Source: Spiroplasma helicoides
GTDB taxonomy: Bacteria > Bacillota_I > Bacilli_A > Mycoplasmatales > Mycoplasmataceae
Assembly (NCBI RefSeq): GCF_001715535.1
Contig: NZ_CP017015.1
Location: forward strand, 1,240,001-1,304,000
Length of the DNA stretch: 64,000 nt
Reading direction: 5' to 3'
In this document: positions 52,663 to 64,000 of the stretch, piece after piece
How the letters are laid out: every line of letters begins with the position of its first letter
How positions within the stretch are numbered: position 1 is the stretch's first letter
Position numbers and translations under genes: made by a program
The notes under the pieces: generated by a model
Seen by the model: the letters and a program-made list of their open reading frames with translations, nothing else
Database searches by the model: none
Told to the model about the DNA's origin: nothing

Positions 52663-53274
52663 TTATTTAAAGAAAGGTTTTTTACATTTATCATAAAACG
52701 AAACAATATCTAATTTTATAACTTTTGTGTAATTAATTTTTTGCATTTTATTGTTAACTCAAGCCTGTTTTTGATTCTTGTAAAACATCATTCTTAATCA
52801 TTTTATAAAATTTAAGTAACTAATTAAAAAAAGTATTTTTTTTGTCATTTGTTTTACATAACATTGTAAAATTTTTTTTACACTTAAATGATTTGTTTTT
52901 ATTAAATCATTTAACAACATAAACAATATATAAGTAGAGTTAAAAGTTGCTAAAATTATAATCGCTATTAAACTTAAAAAGCTTTTTGCAAATACTAAAT
53001 TATTAGCAATATTTGATGAATAATCATTAACACTTACCATTAAAAGAGTGTAGATAATTATAATTCTCAAAAATTCATTTTTTATAGTTTTTTTTGTAAC
53101 ATTTGATTTTTGATATAAGTTATCCTCAAACAACATTAAAAAAGACCAAAATAAAAGTAAGATTTCTAGTAGATTAACTACAATACTAGCCGTTGGTGAA
53201 TAAGTTGAAAAAATTATACTGGCAAGTAATAATATTGTTATTAAAGTTTTAGTTAAAATTTTTTTTATGATCAT
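52663..53274 (-). CDS. Four-helix membrane protein preceding the fused ABC exporter
   Basis: 203 residues, not recognised. About four hydrophobic segments (first: KTLITILLLASIIFSTY) and a basic, TGA-containing C-terminal tail (WLRMMFYKNQKQAW). Size, topology and the Leu/Lys-rich end are like the 223-residue protein at 8752, which also precedes an ABC exporter; the two may be diverged paralogues. ATG at 53274 was chosen (AAGGA ten bases before); a GTG at 53280 is also possible. Function unknown. Confidence 0.6.
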
Positions 53275-53340
53275 CAACACTACATCCTTATTTATATAAT
53301 TATATACCAAATAATTAATTAAAAATATCATTAACAAATA

Positions 53341-53377
53341 AAAACTACAACTTGATATTAAATCTTGTTGTAGTTTT
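53341..53377 (-). terminator. Terminator overlapping the mnmG 3' end
   Basis: AAAACTACAAC in the last codons of mnmG pairs with GTTGTAGTTTT beyond the stop; the TAA (53358-53360) lies in the 15-base loop. Confidence 0.75.
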
Positions 53378-55229
53378 TTCTTAAGTAAAATAAAAGCATT
53401 TGAATATCTGCAGGATTTACACCACTTATTCTAGAAGCCTGGCCTATGGATTTTGGTTTAACTTTTTCTAGTTTTTGCTTTGCCTCAACTGCAATATTTT
53501 CAACTTTTGCATAATCAATATCATCTGGTATTTGTTTTTTTTCTAATTTATTAAAACGGTCAATGGTTTCGTTTTCTTTCTTAATGTAACCCTCAAATCT
53601 AATATCTATTAGTATATTTTGTAGTTGATTATCTGTTAGAGATTCCATTTCTTTTACATATTTTTTAATGATGTTTATATCAACTTTTGGTTGTTTTAAT
53701 ATTTCATACCCACTTAATCCTTGTTTTAAATCAGCTTGCTGCAAAATTCTTAGTTCATTTGCTAAATCTGATTTTGGCAAAAATCTTGTTTCTTTCAAAA
53801 TATTTATAGTTGAATGCATTTCTTCTTTGTATTTTAAAAATCTTTTATATTCTTCATCAGAAACTAAACCAATTTTATGTCCATATTCTTTTAACCTAAT
53901 TTCTGCATTGTCATTTCTTAGAGTTAGTCGGTTTTCAGCTCTACTTGTAAGAAGCCTATATGGTTCAACAACACCTTTATTAATTAAATCATCGATCATA
54001 ACACCAATATAAGATTCACTTCTTTTTAATATTAAGGGTTCCAAATTATCAATTTTGCGACATGCATTTATTCCAGCAATTAAACCTTGACCAGCAGCTT
54101 CTTCATAACCACTTGTTCCGTTTATTTGACCTGCTGTAAATAGACCTCCAACTTTTTGTAGTTCTAAAGATAATTTTAACTGTTGTGGATCAATACAATC
54201 ATATTCAATTGCATATGCTCATTTATCAACAACTACATTTTTAAACCCTGGCAAGCTTCTTAGCATTTGTTCTTGAACATCAATAGGCATTGATGTAGAA
54301 AATCCCTGAACATAAAATGTATCTAAATCTAAAGATTCGGGTTCTAAAAATATTTGATGTGTTTCTTTTTTGTTAAATCTAACAATTTTATCTTCAAAAC
54401 TTGGACAATATCTTGGGCCAACTGAATTTATTTCTCCAGAATACATTGCAGACTTATTTAAATTATTTTCAATTATTTCTTTTGTTTCTTTGGTTGAATG
54501 AATTAAATAACAGGGTTGTTGCTTTTCGTAAGGTACAAAACTTTTTGTTGAAAAAGAAAAAGCAAGTTCTTTATTGGTTCCTGGTTCTAAAGCTGCATAT
54601 GATAAATCAATAGAATTTTTTAAAACTCTTGGGGGTGTTCCTGTTTTAAATCTAAAAGAATTAATACCTAACTTTTTAAAAGTATCTGATAAATATTTTG
54701 TTGTTTTTTCACTATTTGGACCACTTTCAAACTTTTCTGATCCCCTATATATTAGACTTGATAAATATGTTCCAGTAGTTAAAACTACTGCATTAGTTAT
54801 AATTTGTCTTTTATCAGATAAAAAAACAGATTTAACATTATTATTTTCATCTAATTCAATATCTGAAACTTCACCAACAACTAATTCTAGATTTGTTTGT
54901 TTCTTAATAACTTCACGCATATATTTTGAGTACTTAATTTTGTCAGATTGTGCCCTTAATGCTCAAACACCGGGTCCTCTAGAAGAGTTTAATAATTTCA
55001 TTTGTAAAGCTGTGGCATCGGCAGCCTTTGCCATTTCGCCACCAAGTGCATCGATTTCTCTAACAACAATACCTTTGGCTGGTCCACCAATTGATGGATT
55101 ACATGGCATGGTTGCAATCTTGTCTTCATACAAGTTTACAATTATTGTTTTTTTACCAAGTCTTGCACACGCTAAAGCTGCTTCAACTCCTGCATGACCA
55201 GCACCAACAATTACTACATCAGCTTGCAT
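53358..55229 (-). CDS. mnmG: tRNA uridine 5-carboxymethylaminomethyl modification enzyme MnmG
   Basis: 623 residues, family length. FAD-binding [22 protein letters not shown], then [21 protein letters not shown] and [11 protein letters not shown], all conserved in MnmG/GidA. With MnmE it installs the cmnm5U34 modification in the wobble position of tRNAs that end in A or G. TGA Trp codons are in the middle. GGAGG lies upstream of the ATG at 55229. It follows metG by 15 bp and is probably in a metG-mnmG transcript; the terminator is built into its last codons. Confidence 0.97.
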
Positions 55230-55244
55230 AGCAAGACCTCCTTT

Positions 55245-56765
<1,521 letters not shown>

Positions 56766-56766
56766 A

Positions 56767-57291
56767 TTATTGTTCTCCTTCTGTACTCAAACTATAAATT
56801 CCTTTTAGTCCTCTATAACTTTCGTTGTAAGTTAGTCCATATCCAACTATAAATACATCCTCAATTTTAAACAACGCATCAACTTCAAAACTTAGTTCGC
56901 GATCTTTATTTTTTTTCTCAATTAATGTTATAACTCTAACATCTTTGGGTTTGTCTTGCATAGCTATATCATAAATTTTTTGTAGTGTTCGCCCTTTATA
57001 AAGTACATCACTTACTATCAAGACATTTTTGTTGTGTAGAGATGTACTCAAACCAAGATCGATTCTTGTAGCACCTTCAATTGCATCTATTTTTGTAATA
57101 AATTGAATTGTCACATCAATTGGTAATTCTCTAATTAAGTCTGCCACAAAAACAAAAGTACTAGATAATTCAGCTACTATTGTTAGTTGTTCATTTTCAT
57201 ACATTTTTGCATATTCACTTGCAGCTTTTACAATCGCAGCTTTTATTTCATCCTCAGCTATTAATGTAATTAATTGTCGATTTTCAGTCAT
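56767..57291 (-). CDS. hpt: Diverged hypoxanthine-type phosphoribosyltransferase
   Basis: 174 residues. Type I PRTase outline: [21 protein letters not shown] near residue 45 and the conserved C-terminal [14 protein letters not shown] as in hypoxanthine-guanine PRTases. But the PRPP loop, usually VEDIIDTGLT, reads [14 protein letters not shown], so the Glu-Asp pair and the DTG are changed. PRPP binding may be weakened or altered, and the protein might be regulatory. It lies between metG and purB, with overlaps of a few bases, so it belongs to a purine operon. The start ATG at 57291 comes right after the purB stop. Confidence 0.8.
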   Translation of the reverse strand: MTENRQLITLIAEDEIKAAIVKAASEYAKMYENEQLTIVAELSSTFVFVADLIRELPIDVTIQFITKIDAIEGATRIDLGLSTSLHNKNVLIVSDVLYKGRTLQKIYDIAMQDKPKDVRVITLIEKKNKDRELSFEVDALFKIEDVFIVGYGLTYNESYRGLKGIYSLSTEGEQ

Positions 57292-57292
57292 T

Positions 57293-58588
57293 TTAAATCA
57301 ACACCCTTCTAAATATTTTTTCTACATTCCTCATATAATAATCGATATTAAATAACTCATCTAATTCATTAGCATTTTCTAAATAATTTAATATTCCTTT
57401 TTCTAAAAGAACTTCTTTAAAAGATTTATCTGATTTTTGACATTCCAATGTGCACATTTGAATAAAATCATAAACATCTTCTCTGGAATGATTATACTTT
57501 ATTAAAATGTAAGTTAATACTCTTTGACTAAAAAATATTCCTTTTTGCTCTTTGATGTGTTTTTCAATTTTCTCTTTATTTATATATAAATTATCTATTG
57601 TGTCTTTTAGTCTATTCAAAATATAAACTATTGTGTTGAACACATCAGGAAGTAATAGCCTTTCATTAGAGCTGTGAGATATATCTCTTTCATGTCAAAG
57701 TAAATTATTTTCGTATGACATAGAAACAAATGTTCTTATATACCTAGCAAGTCCAGAAATATTTTCACTGCTAATGGGATTTTTTTTGTGTGGCATTGAG
57801 CTTGAACCTTTTTGTCCTTGAGCAAAACCTTCACTAATTTCTTGTACTTCACTTCTTTGGAAGTGTCTAATTTCAATTGCAATTTTTTCTAAGGTTGATG
57901 CTATATTTGCGAAAATAGAAATTAAAAAAGCATGTCTATCACGTTGTGTGACTTGTGTTGATATCTTATCGATATTCAAATTCATTTTTTTTGCAACAAA
58001 CTCTTCAATCTCAATTTCTAAGTTGGCAAAATTTCCCATTGACCCGGAAATTTTTGCAACTTCTATTTGTTCTCTTGCTAAATTGAATCTTTGTATTTGT
58101 CTACTGATTTCATCAAATCAAAGCAAAAATTTTAATCCTAAAGAAGTTGGTTCACCAAACATTCCGTGAGTTCTTCCCATAATTAAAATGTTTTTTGTAT
58201 CTATTGCTTTTTGTTTTAAAGTTTGTTTTAAGTTTTCTAGTGATTCGAAAACTACGTAATTAGAAAGTTGAATCATTTTATTTTGTGCAGTATCAACAAC
58301 ATCTGTTGAAGTTAATCCTAAATGAATTCATCTTTTTTCTTCTCCAAGAGTTTCTGATATTGCTCTAGTAAAAGCAACAACGTCATGTTTGGTTTCTTTT
58401 TCTATTTCCAACATTCTTGTTCTTGAAATTTTTGCATTGTTTAAAATTTTTTGGCAATCATTATTAGGAACAATTTTTAAAGTTGCCCATGCCTCGACAA
58501 CAGCTTTTTCAACATCTAATCAAATATTTAATTTATTATCTTCCGCCCATATTTCTTCAATTTTTTTTATTGCATATCTATCTATCAT
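57293..58588 (-). CDS. purB: Adenylosuccinate lyase
   Basis: 431 residues, family length. The signature GSSSMPHKKNP is intact, with the catalytic His/Ser loop, and GRTHGMFGEPTS precedes it. It splits adenylosuccinate to AMP and fumarate, completing IMP-to-AMP conversion with PurA; without de novo purine genes nearby, salvage is likely its only role. Trp codons are TGA. It lies 12 bp after purA and adjoins the hpt-like gene. Confidence 0.96.
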
Positions 58589-58600
58589 TTTTTGATTCAC

Positions 58601-59899
58601 CTACTCAAACAGATTTTCTAACAATACAGTTTGTTTACGGTCTGGTCCAACAGAAAAACCTGCAACATTTGTTTCGCAAATTTTTTCAATTAATTTAATG
58701 TAATTTTTTGCAGCATCTGGTAAATCTGAAAATGATTTTGCTGACGTAATATCTTCTTTTCATCCTGGTGTAATTGTGTAGATTGGCTCACACTTTTCAA
58801 ATTCCTCAGAAGTAGCTGGCATAGTTGAAGTTTCTCTCCCATTGATTAAATATTTTGTACACAATTTTATTTCGTCTAATCCAGATAAAACATCTAACAA
58901 TGTTATAAATAATTTATCAATAGCTGATGAGCGAATCGCATATTTTAAAGCCACTAAATCAATTCAACCAACCCTTCTTGGTCTTTTTGTGTTTGAACCG
59001 TATTCATTTCCTCTTTCACGAATTCCATCTCCAACCTCGTCCAATAATTCTGTTGGAAAACCTCCTGCCCCAACTCTAGTACTGTAGGCTTTAACCACAC
59101 CAACAACTGTATCAATGTATTTAAAACTTATTCCTGAACCCAAAGCAACATTTGATGCTGAACAATTTGAGCTTGTAACATATGGATATGTTCCGTGATC
59201 AATATCTAGCATTGCTCCTTGTGCACCTTCAAATAAAATCTTTTTGCCCTCTTTAATTGCGGATTCTAAAAATTCTCCACAATCGATAACCATGAAAGCA
59301 ATTTTTTTGTAACAATCCATCAGCTCATTGTATATATCTTCAAATGAGTCAATTTCTTTATTGTACATTTTTTTCAAATAATCTTTTTGGTATTCGTAAA
59401 TTGATTGAAATTTTTCTTTAAAGTTAGGCAGTGCTAAATCACCCAATCTAATTCCAATTCTTGAAACTTTATCTTGATAAGTTGGACCTATACCTCTTTT
59501 GGTAGTTCCTATTTTTTTTGCACCCTTAGCCTCTTCTTGAGCTTCATCAATTTGAATATGATAAGGCATAACAATTTGTGTTCTATTTGAAATTAATAGT
59601 GTACCTCTGTCTCCAACTGTTTGATTAATTAATTCATATTCATCAACTAGTTGCTTTAAATTTACTACACAACCATTACCAATAACATTTATTACATTTC
59701 TGTTAAAAATTCCTGATGGGATAATTCTAACTTTATGTTTTTCACCATTAAAGTTTATTTGATGTCCTGCATTATCTCCTCCAGAAAATCTCACAACAAC
59801 ATTTGTTACTTGAGCAAAATAATCTGTAATTTTACCCTTTCCCTCATCGCCTCATTGAGACCCAACAATAACTAAGGTATTATATTTTTCGTTTTCCAT
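58601..59899 (-). CDS. purA: Adenylosuccinate synthetase
   Basis: 432 residues, family length. GTP site GSQWGDEGKGK at the N-terminus, RFSGGDNAGH, IGTTKRGIGPTYQDK and VTSSNCSASNVALGSG are all conserved. It joins IMP and Asp using GTP. AAAGGAGAA precedes the ATG at 59899. It is the first enzyme of the purA-purB-hpt-like run and follows pth by nine bases; the run is read with prs. Confidence 0.97.
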
Positions 59900-59908
59900 A
59901 TTTCTCCT

Positions 59909-60472
59909 TTAATTATATTTGTTCATTATTTTTTTAAAATCTTCGTCGTTAGTTAAATCCTTAACAAAATCATTAAATTCTTGAACACTATTTTTTATTT
60001 TTTCTACTTCTTCATTTTTAAATTTACTTAAAACCCAATCAACTATTTTAAAGTTCGGTGCTGGTGGATCTATTCCAACTCTAATCCTGTTAAAACTTGT
60101 TGTTCCTAATAATTGGATTATGTTTTTTATTCCGTTGTGTCCACCAGCACTGCCTTGTTCTCTAAATCTAAAAGTACCAAGTGGTATATCTTTATCATCA
60201 TAAATTACAACAAGTTCATCCATTTGAATTTTGTAAAAGCTCATTATTGCAATTATTGCTTGACCAGATAGGTTCATGTATGTTTGTGGTTTAGCAAAAA
60301 TAACCTTTTCACCATTAATTTGGGAAAAGTACAATTTAGATTTAAAATCGTCTTTTTCAGATTGAAAACCATAATTTTCGATCAAAACATCAATTGCTAT
60401 AAAACCTGCATTGTGTCTTGTGTGTTCGTATTGACGACCAGGATTACCTAAGCCAACAATTAGTTTTGGCAT
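59909..60472 (-). CDS. pth: Peptidyl-tRNA hydrolase
   Basis: 187 residues, family length. Releases tRNA from stalled peptidyl-tRNA. The active site shows VGLGNPGRQYEHTRHNAGF (Asn and His) and FAKPQTYMNLSGQA, and YDDKDIPLG; all are conserved. Starts at 60472 right beside the prs stop codon. Prs-pth adjacency also occurs in Bacillus. Confidence 0.97.
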   Translation of the reverse strand: MPKLIVGLGNPGRQYEHTRHNAGFIAIDVLIENYGFQSEKDDFKSKLYFSQINGEKVIFAKPQTYMNLSGQAIIAIMSFYKIQMDELVVIYDDKDIPLGTFRFREQGSAGGHNGIKNIIQLLGTTSFNRIRVGIDPPAPNFKIVDWVLSKFKNEEVEKIKNSVQEFNDFVKDLTNDEDFKKIMNKYN

Positions 60473-60473
60473 A

Positions 60474-61511
60474 TTATTTATTTTTCCCTTTTACATACTC
60501 ATCAGCTTTTTTTCTAACATCATCTCTTAAATCTAAGTAAACCTTAGATAAAGATTGTTTTTCATATGAGCTTTGAATCATTATTGCTAGTAAATTTGCA
60601 ACAGATATTATTTTTAATCCCTCAAATTTCTTTGCCTCAGGCATTTCAATAGTGTCTGTAACAATTACTTCCTCTACTATTTTTTCTTCGATTGCTTCTT
60701 TCATTCTACCAATCGCAGGACCACTGAATACTCCGTGACAAGCTATTAGATAAATCTGTTTTGCTCCTGAAGCTTTTAATGCTTTAGCTCCGTTTATGAT
60801 TGTTCCAGCTGTATCAATCATGTCATCAATTACAAAACATATTTTGTCTTTAATATCTCCTAGAACAAATTCTACTTCCGCTTTATTTGGTTCTGGTCTT
60901 CTTTTTGAAATAACCGCTATTCCAGTTGTTATGTTTCCTGTGTAACTTGCAACTCCATGAACTCTTGTTAAACCACCATGGTCTGGTGATACCAATATGC
61001 ATTCATCAGGATCATATTTATTTTTTGAAACAATATTTATTATTTCAGTAGCGACTGTTTGTGCTGTTAAAAAGTTATCGGTAGGGACATTAAAAAACCC
61101 CATTGATTGAGCTGAGTGTAAGTCCACTGTTATTATTCTGTTAGCTCCTGCAGTTTCTAGTAAGTTTGCAACTAGTCTTGCTGTAATTGGCTGACGACCT
61201 TTAGCTTTTCTATCTTGTCTTGCATATCCAAAATATGGAATCACAACATTAATTCTTCTTGCGCTAGCTCTTTTAAATGCATCAATTGCAATTAATAATT
61301 CCATTAGGTTTTCGTTAACCGGTTGATTAGTTGATTGAATTATATAAATTTCTTGTCCTCTAACTGAATCTAGTGATTGCACTATTAACTCACCATCTTC
61401 AAATTTTGATGTTTCTACTTGTGATTCTTTTACTCCCAATAAATCACATATTTTTTTTGTTAATACTTTACTTGATGATAATCCAAATATTTTTATATCA
61501 TTTTTGTCCAT
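60474..61511 (-). CDS. prs: Ribose-phosphate pyrophosphokinase
   Basis: Makes PRPP from ribose-5-phosphate and ATP, the substrate of the salvage enzymes downstream. 345 residues; the C-terminal 25 (LSKVYLDLRDDVRKKADEYV) are beyond the usual length. Catalytic regions: YFGYARQDRK, DLHSAQSMGFF and PRPP loop VIDDMIDTAGTI. GGGGAGAAG precedes the ATG at 61511. First gene of the prs-pth-purA-purB-hpt-metG-mnmG run, so it may be under the promoter just upstream, which has an inverted repeat. Confidence 0.97.
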   Translation of the reverse strand: MDKNDIKIFGLSSSKVLTKKICDLLGVKESQVETSKFEDGELIVQSLDSVRGQEIYIIQSTNQPVNENLMELLIAIDAFKRASARRINVVIPYFGYARQDRKAKGRQPITARLVANLLETAGANRIITVDLHSAQSMGFFNVPTDNFLTAQTVATEIINIVSKNKYDPDECILVSPDHGGLTRVHGVASYTGNITTGIAVISKRRPEPNKAEVEFVLGDIKDKICFVIDDMIDTAGTIINGAKALKASGAKQIYLIACHGVFSGPAIGRMKEAIEEKIVEEVIVTDTIEMPEAKKFEGLKIISVANLLAIMIQSSYEKQSLSKVYLDLRDDVRKKADEYVKGKNK

Positions 61512-61531
61512 GAAAATTCTTCTCCCCTTTT

Positions 61532-61537
61532 ATAATA
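61532..61537 (-). promoter_or_regulatory. -10 box for the prs operon
   Basis: Minus-strand TATTAT 20 bases upstream of the prs ATG; an inverted repeat lies between it and the -35 position. Confidence 0.35.
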
Positions 61538-61542
61538 TCAAA

Positions 61543-61559
61543 TTTCAGTTGGCCTGAAA
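61543..61559. promoter_or_regulatory. Inverted repeat at the prs promoter
   Basis: TTTCAG and CTGAAA around a five-base centre, where the spacer of the prs promoter would lie. Possible operator for a purine- or stress-responsive regulator; no regulator is known here. Confidence 0.3.
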
Positions 61560-61632
61560 ATATAAAAGCAAAATGACAAAAAAATTGTTATGTTTCAATA
61601 ATTAATTTATAATTTTCTAGGCAAGTAAATAT

Positions 61633-61638
61633 TATAAT
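61633..61638 (+). promoter_or_regulatory. -10 box for the ABC-F gene
   Basis: TATAAT 28 bases before the ATG at 61667; the leader includes GGAGGT. Confidence 0.45.
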
Positions 61639-61666
61639 ACATTATTTGCATTTTGGAGGTAACTTT

Positions 61667-63199
61667 ATGGGTTTAGCGAGTTTAACAAACATTACACATA
61701 GTAATGGTGGTAAAAAATTATATGAAGATACTGCACTAAAGATTAATAGAGGTGAACATATTGCTTTAATTGGTCCCAATGGTGCTGGTAAAACAACCTT
61801 ATTAAATATAATTTCTGGAAAAATTCATCCAGACAAAGGTGATGTGGATATTCATCAAAGAACAAAAATTGGGTATTTAGATCAGCATTTGGATGTTGAT
61901 AAAGAGCAAACTGTTGATCAATATTTAAAAACAGCCTTTGCGGATTTGTATGAACTAGAAGAAAGAATGAACAAAATTTATGAAGGTATGGCTGAAAACT
62001 ATGATGAAAATGAACTTGTAAAAGCTCTTAAATACCAAGATATTTTGAATAACCGGGACTTTGACACTATTGACAAAAGAATTGGTAACTTAGTTGATGG
62101 TTTAGGAATTGGATTAGATAAATTACCAAAAAAATTGAGTGAGTTATCAGGTGGACAACTAGGAAAAGTTATGTTAGCAAAACTTTTATTAAGTGAAAAT
62201 GACTTTTTATTGCTTGATGAACCTACCAACTTCTTAGATATTCAACAAGTTGAATGATTAGCTAAGTTTTTACAATCTTTTGAAAAAGCCTATTTGATGG
62301 TTTCTCATGATAATGAGTTTGTAAATAAAACTTGTAACATCATTTATGCTTTAGAAAATTTAAAACTGACAAGATTTGTAGGTGACTATAATAAATACCT
62401 TGAAGACTCAGCGATGCTTAAAAATCAATATGATAAAGCATTTGAAGCTCAAAGAAAAGAAATTAAAAAACTAGAAACATATGTTGCTAAAAACAAAGCA
62501 AGAGCAAGTACTGCTAAATCTGCTCAATCAAGACAAAAAGTTTTGGAAAAAATGGATGTTATGAAAGAGAGAAAAGATATTACTAAACCTAAATTTAGCT
62601 TTTCATATAAAAGACCTTCATCTGCAGTGGTTTTAGAAGCGAAAAATTTAGTTATTGGATATGATTCTCCTTTGTTACACCCTTTAAATTTTGAGTTAAG
62701 AGAAGGCGAAAAATGTATCATAACAGGTAGAAATGGTATTGGTAAAACAACATTTTTAAAAACAACAGCAACAGAAATAAAACCTTTTGAAGGAACTGTT
62801 CAGCTTGGTAATGGTGTTGATTATGCATACTTTAGACAAATAGAAAACGTTAATGATATGACTCCTGTAGAATACTTATTAAATAAATTTCCTGATATTA
62901 CAGATTCAGAAGCAAGAGCTAAAATTGGACAATTCGGTTTAAAAAGTGGTCTTATGAATCAAAAAATGCAGACGCTTTCCGGGGGAGAACAAACCAGAAT
63001 TAGACTAGCTGCTTTAAGTATGATTCCATGTAGTTTACTAGTACTTGATGAACCAACAAACCATATTGATGTATTAGCAAAAGAAGCATTATTGGAAGCT
63101 ATTCAAGCTTTTAAAGGAACAGTTTTACTAACAACTCATGATATTAATTTTTCAACTTTATGAGCAGATAAAGTTCTAGACTTTGAAACTTTGGTGTAG
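61667..63199 (+). CDS. ABC-F family ATPase (ribosome-associated)
   Basis: 510 residues with two ABC domains and no membrane helix: Walker A LIGPNGAGKTTLLN and ITGRNGIGKTTFLK, signatures LSGGQLGKVML and LSGGEQTRIRL, Walker B LLLDEPTNFLD and LVLDEPTNHID. The linker is Lys-rich and helical (LETYVAKNKARAS). ABC-F proteins act on the ribosome to relieve stalls or antibiotic blockade; this one is like YkpA/YbiT. The start at 61667 is fixed by GGAGGT; in-frame upstream ATGs have no such site. Two TGA Trp codons. Divergent from prs. Confidence 0.93.
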
Positions 63200-63235
63200 A
63201 ATTTTAATAAGTATTTATACACTAAGGAGGAAAAA

Positions 63236-63391
63236 ATGAGTAAAGATTTTGATTCAAGATGTTTTAAATGTGTAGAAGAAATGCAAAAAGGTAAACAAGG
63301 AGGAGCGGCTTCAATTCTTGCTGGAAAAATGCAACAAGGTTTAGCTGGTCAAGACTTAGATAGCATTTATGTTTGCCCAAAACATTCATAA
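63236..63391 (+). CDS. Small Cys/His protein downstream of the ABC-F gene
   Basis: 51 residues, unrecognised. Two metal-type pairs: CFKC at residues 9-12 and CPKHS at 47-51 (Cys/His), separated by a Gly/Gln-rich linker (GKQGGAASILAGKMQQGLAG). A small zinc-binding protein is likely. AAGGAGG lies ahead of the ATG at 63236. It follows the ABC-F gene by 36 bp and ends before a terminator, so it may be cotranscribed with it. Too short for homology by eye. Confidence 0.7.
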   Translation: MSKDFDSRCFKCVEEMQKGKQGGAASILAGKMQQGLAGQDLDSIYVCPKHS

Positions 63392-63410
63392 AAAGAAATT
63401 TATTTTATTA

Positions 63411-63445
63411 AAATGACTTTTTGGTTTTTAAAAAAGTCATTTTTT
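63411..63445 (+). terminator. Terminator after the small Cys/His gene
   Basis: AAATGACTTTTT and AAAAAGTCATTT arms with a T run on the plus strand. Confidence 0.8.
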
Positions 63446-63480
63446 TTTGATAATATATATCAAGTCAAAAAGGAGAAATT

Positions 63481-64000
63481 ATGAAAAAATTATTATCCGT
63501 TTTATCGTCATTTCTAATTGTTATCAATGGATCTGCAATTTCTGTTGCATGTAATAAATCAGATGAACCAACACAAAATGATACTGAAAATGATGGTTCA
63601 ACAGCAAAAAATAAGATTGAAAAGTTTGAAAACTTTTATACAATGGGAGATAGTCTTAGTGATGCTGGAGGCTATAAAAATATAGCAAAAGCAATTATAA
63701 ATAAGAAAAAAAATCCACCAAAAGAATTTCAAAATTTTGAAAACTTTGATTATGATTTTGGAGGGAGTTTTAAAACTGATTTTATGGATAATAAATATCC
63801 ATCATATACAAATGGTAGAACAGCAGCAGAATGAGTTAATCAATATTTAGGATTCACAACACCAATGAAACCAGGAGGAGCCTGACTTGAGGATTCAAGT
63901 GATGGAGTTGGTAGAAACTATGCTGTTGGTGGCGCTAGAGCTTCTTTTGATATAACATTCAACTTTAGAGAAGCTGGAATTAAGAACGAATACATGAAAG
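63481..64000 (+). CDS. GDSL/SGNH-family lipoprotein (C-terminus beyond window)
   Basis: About 173 residues are visible. Signal peptide MKKLLSVLSSFLIVINGSAI with lipobox SVAC, then a polar linker. The GDSL block I has the nucleophile Ser in YTMGDSLSDAGGY, and later GRTAAEWVNQYLG and NYAVGGARA fit blocks II and III of SGNH hydrolases; the catalytic Asp/His are off the right edge. Probably a membrane-bound esterase or lipase on the outer surface, able to attack host or environmental lipids. Trp codons are TGA. AAGGAGAAA precedes the ATG. Confidence 0.85.

Overview
The window is about 70 percent A+T, densely packed, and reads in genetic code 4: TGA falls at conserved tryptophan positions in almost every gene (EF-Tu, EF-G, S7, PyrG, MetG, NrdF), and TGG is scarce. 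With ribosomal, purine, tRNA-modification, copper and lipoprotein genes arranged like trimmed Bacillus operons, this points to a mollicute of the Spiroplasma/Mesoplasma/Entomoplasma group. This is inferred from gene content and code, since no rRNA gene is present. I found about 59 protein-coding genes (two cut by the window edges, one apparently frameshifted) and no tRNA, rRNA or CRISPR. Most genes lie on the minus strand, and many start codons are fixed by good AGGAG-type ribosome binding sites.

Layout. 1-2604: partial leucyl aminopeptidase, a GIY-YIG protein with a Cys/His tail, and a YwaF-like membrane protein (+). 2644-6983: rpsL-rpsG-fusA-tuf. 7130-9423: an ABC-2 exporter operon led by a small membrane protein. 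9503-11700: three unknown proteins. 11839-15500: nrdF-nrdI-nrdE, in which NrdF carries the V/P/K ligand replacements of the metal-free class Ie ribonucleotide reductases. 15885-22757: an uncharacterised operon of two repeat-rich proteins (807 and 1237 residues, the second membrane-anchored) and a PD-(D/E)XK nuclease-like protein.

22858-30548: tsaC, a membrane protein, prmC, prfA, tdk, a DHH phosphoesterase, a 619-residue protein that looks like an ABC ATPase with all its nucleotide motifs eroded, and rpmE. This keeps the rpmE-tdk-prfA-prmC-tsaC order of Bacillus with insertions. 30648-35551: three lipoproteins (two are tandem paralogues) and a membrane protein. 35631-38123: a copper operon of CopA, CopZ and a 12-cysteine putative regulator that resembles the DNA-binding end of an IS1595-type transposase. 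38196-44666: small HTH protein, fba, pyrG, rpoE, an HD phosphohydrolase, gltX and ispF.

44768-45639: a frameshifted plus-strand membrane protein gene. 45650-49128: ychF, parB, parA and rsmG, an origin-type cluster. 49163-53274: an amino acid permease and a fused ABC exporter, again preceded by a small membrane protein. 53358-61511: mnmG, metG, a diverged hpt, purB, purA, pth and prs, the purine salvage/PRPP and translation genes. 61667-64000: an ABC-F ATPase, a 51-residue Cys/His protein and the start of a GDSL lipoprotein (all +).

The genes work together in translation (S12, S7, EF-G, EF-Tu, RF1, PrmC, L31, Pth, MetRS, GluRS, TsaC, MnmG, RsmG), nucleotide supply (Tdk, Nrd, PyrG, PurA/B, Prs, Hpt-like), chromosome partition (ParAB) and the cell surface (lipoproteins, exporters). 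The parts most worth study are the metal-free reductase, the copper regulator, the pseudo-ABC protein, the repeat-protein operon and the recurring pairing of a small membrane protein with an ABC exporter.
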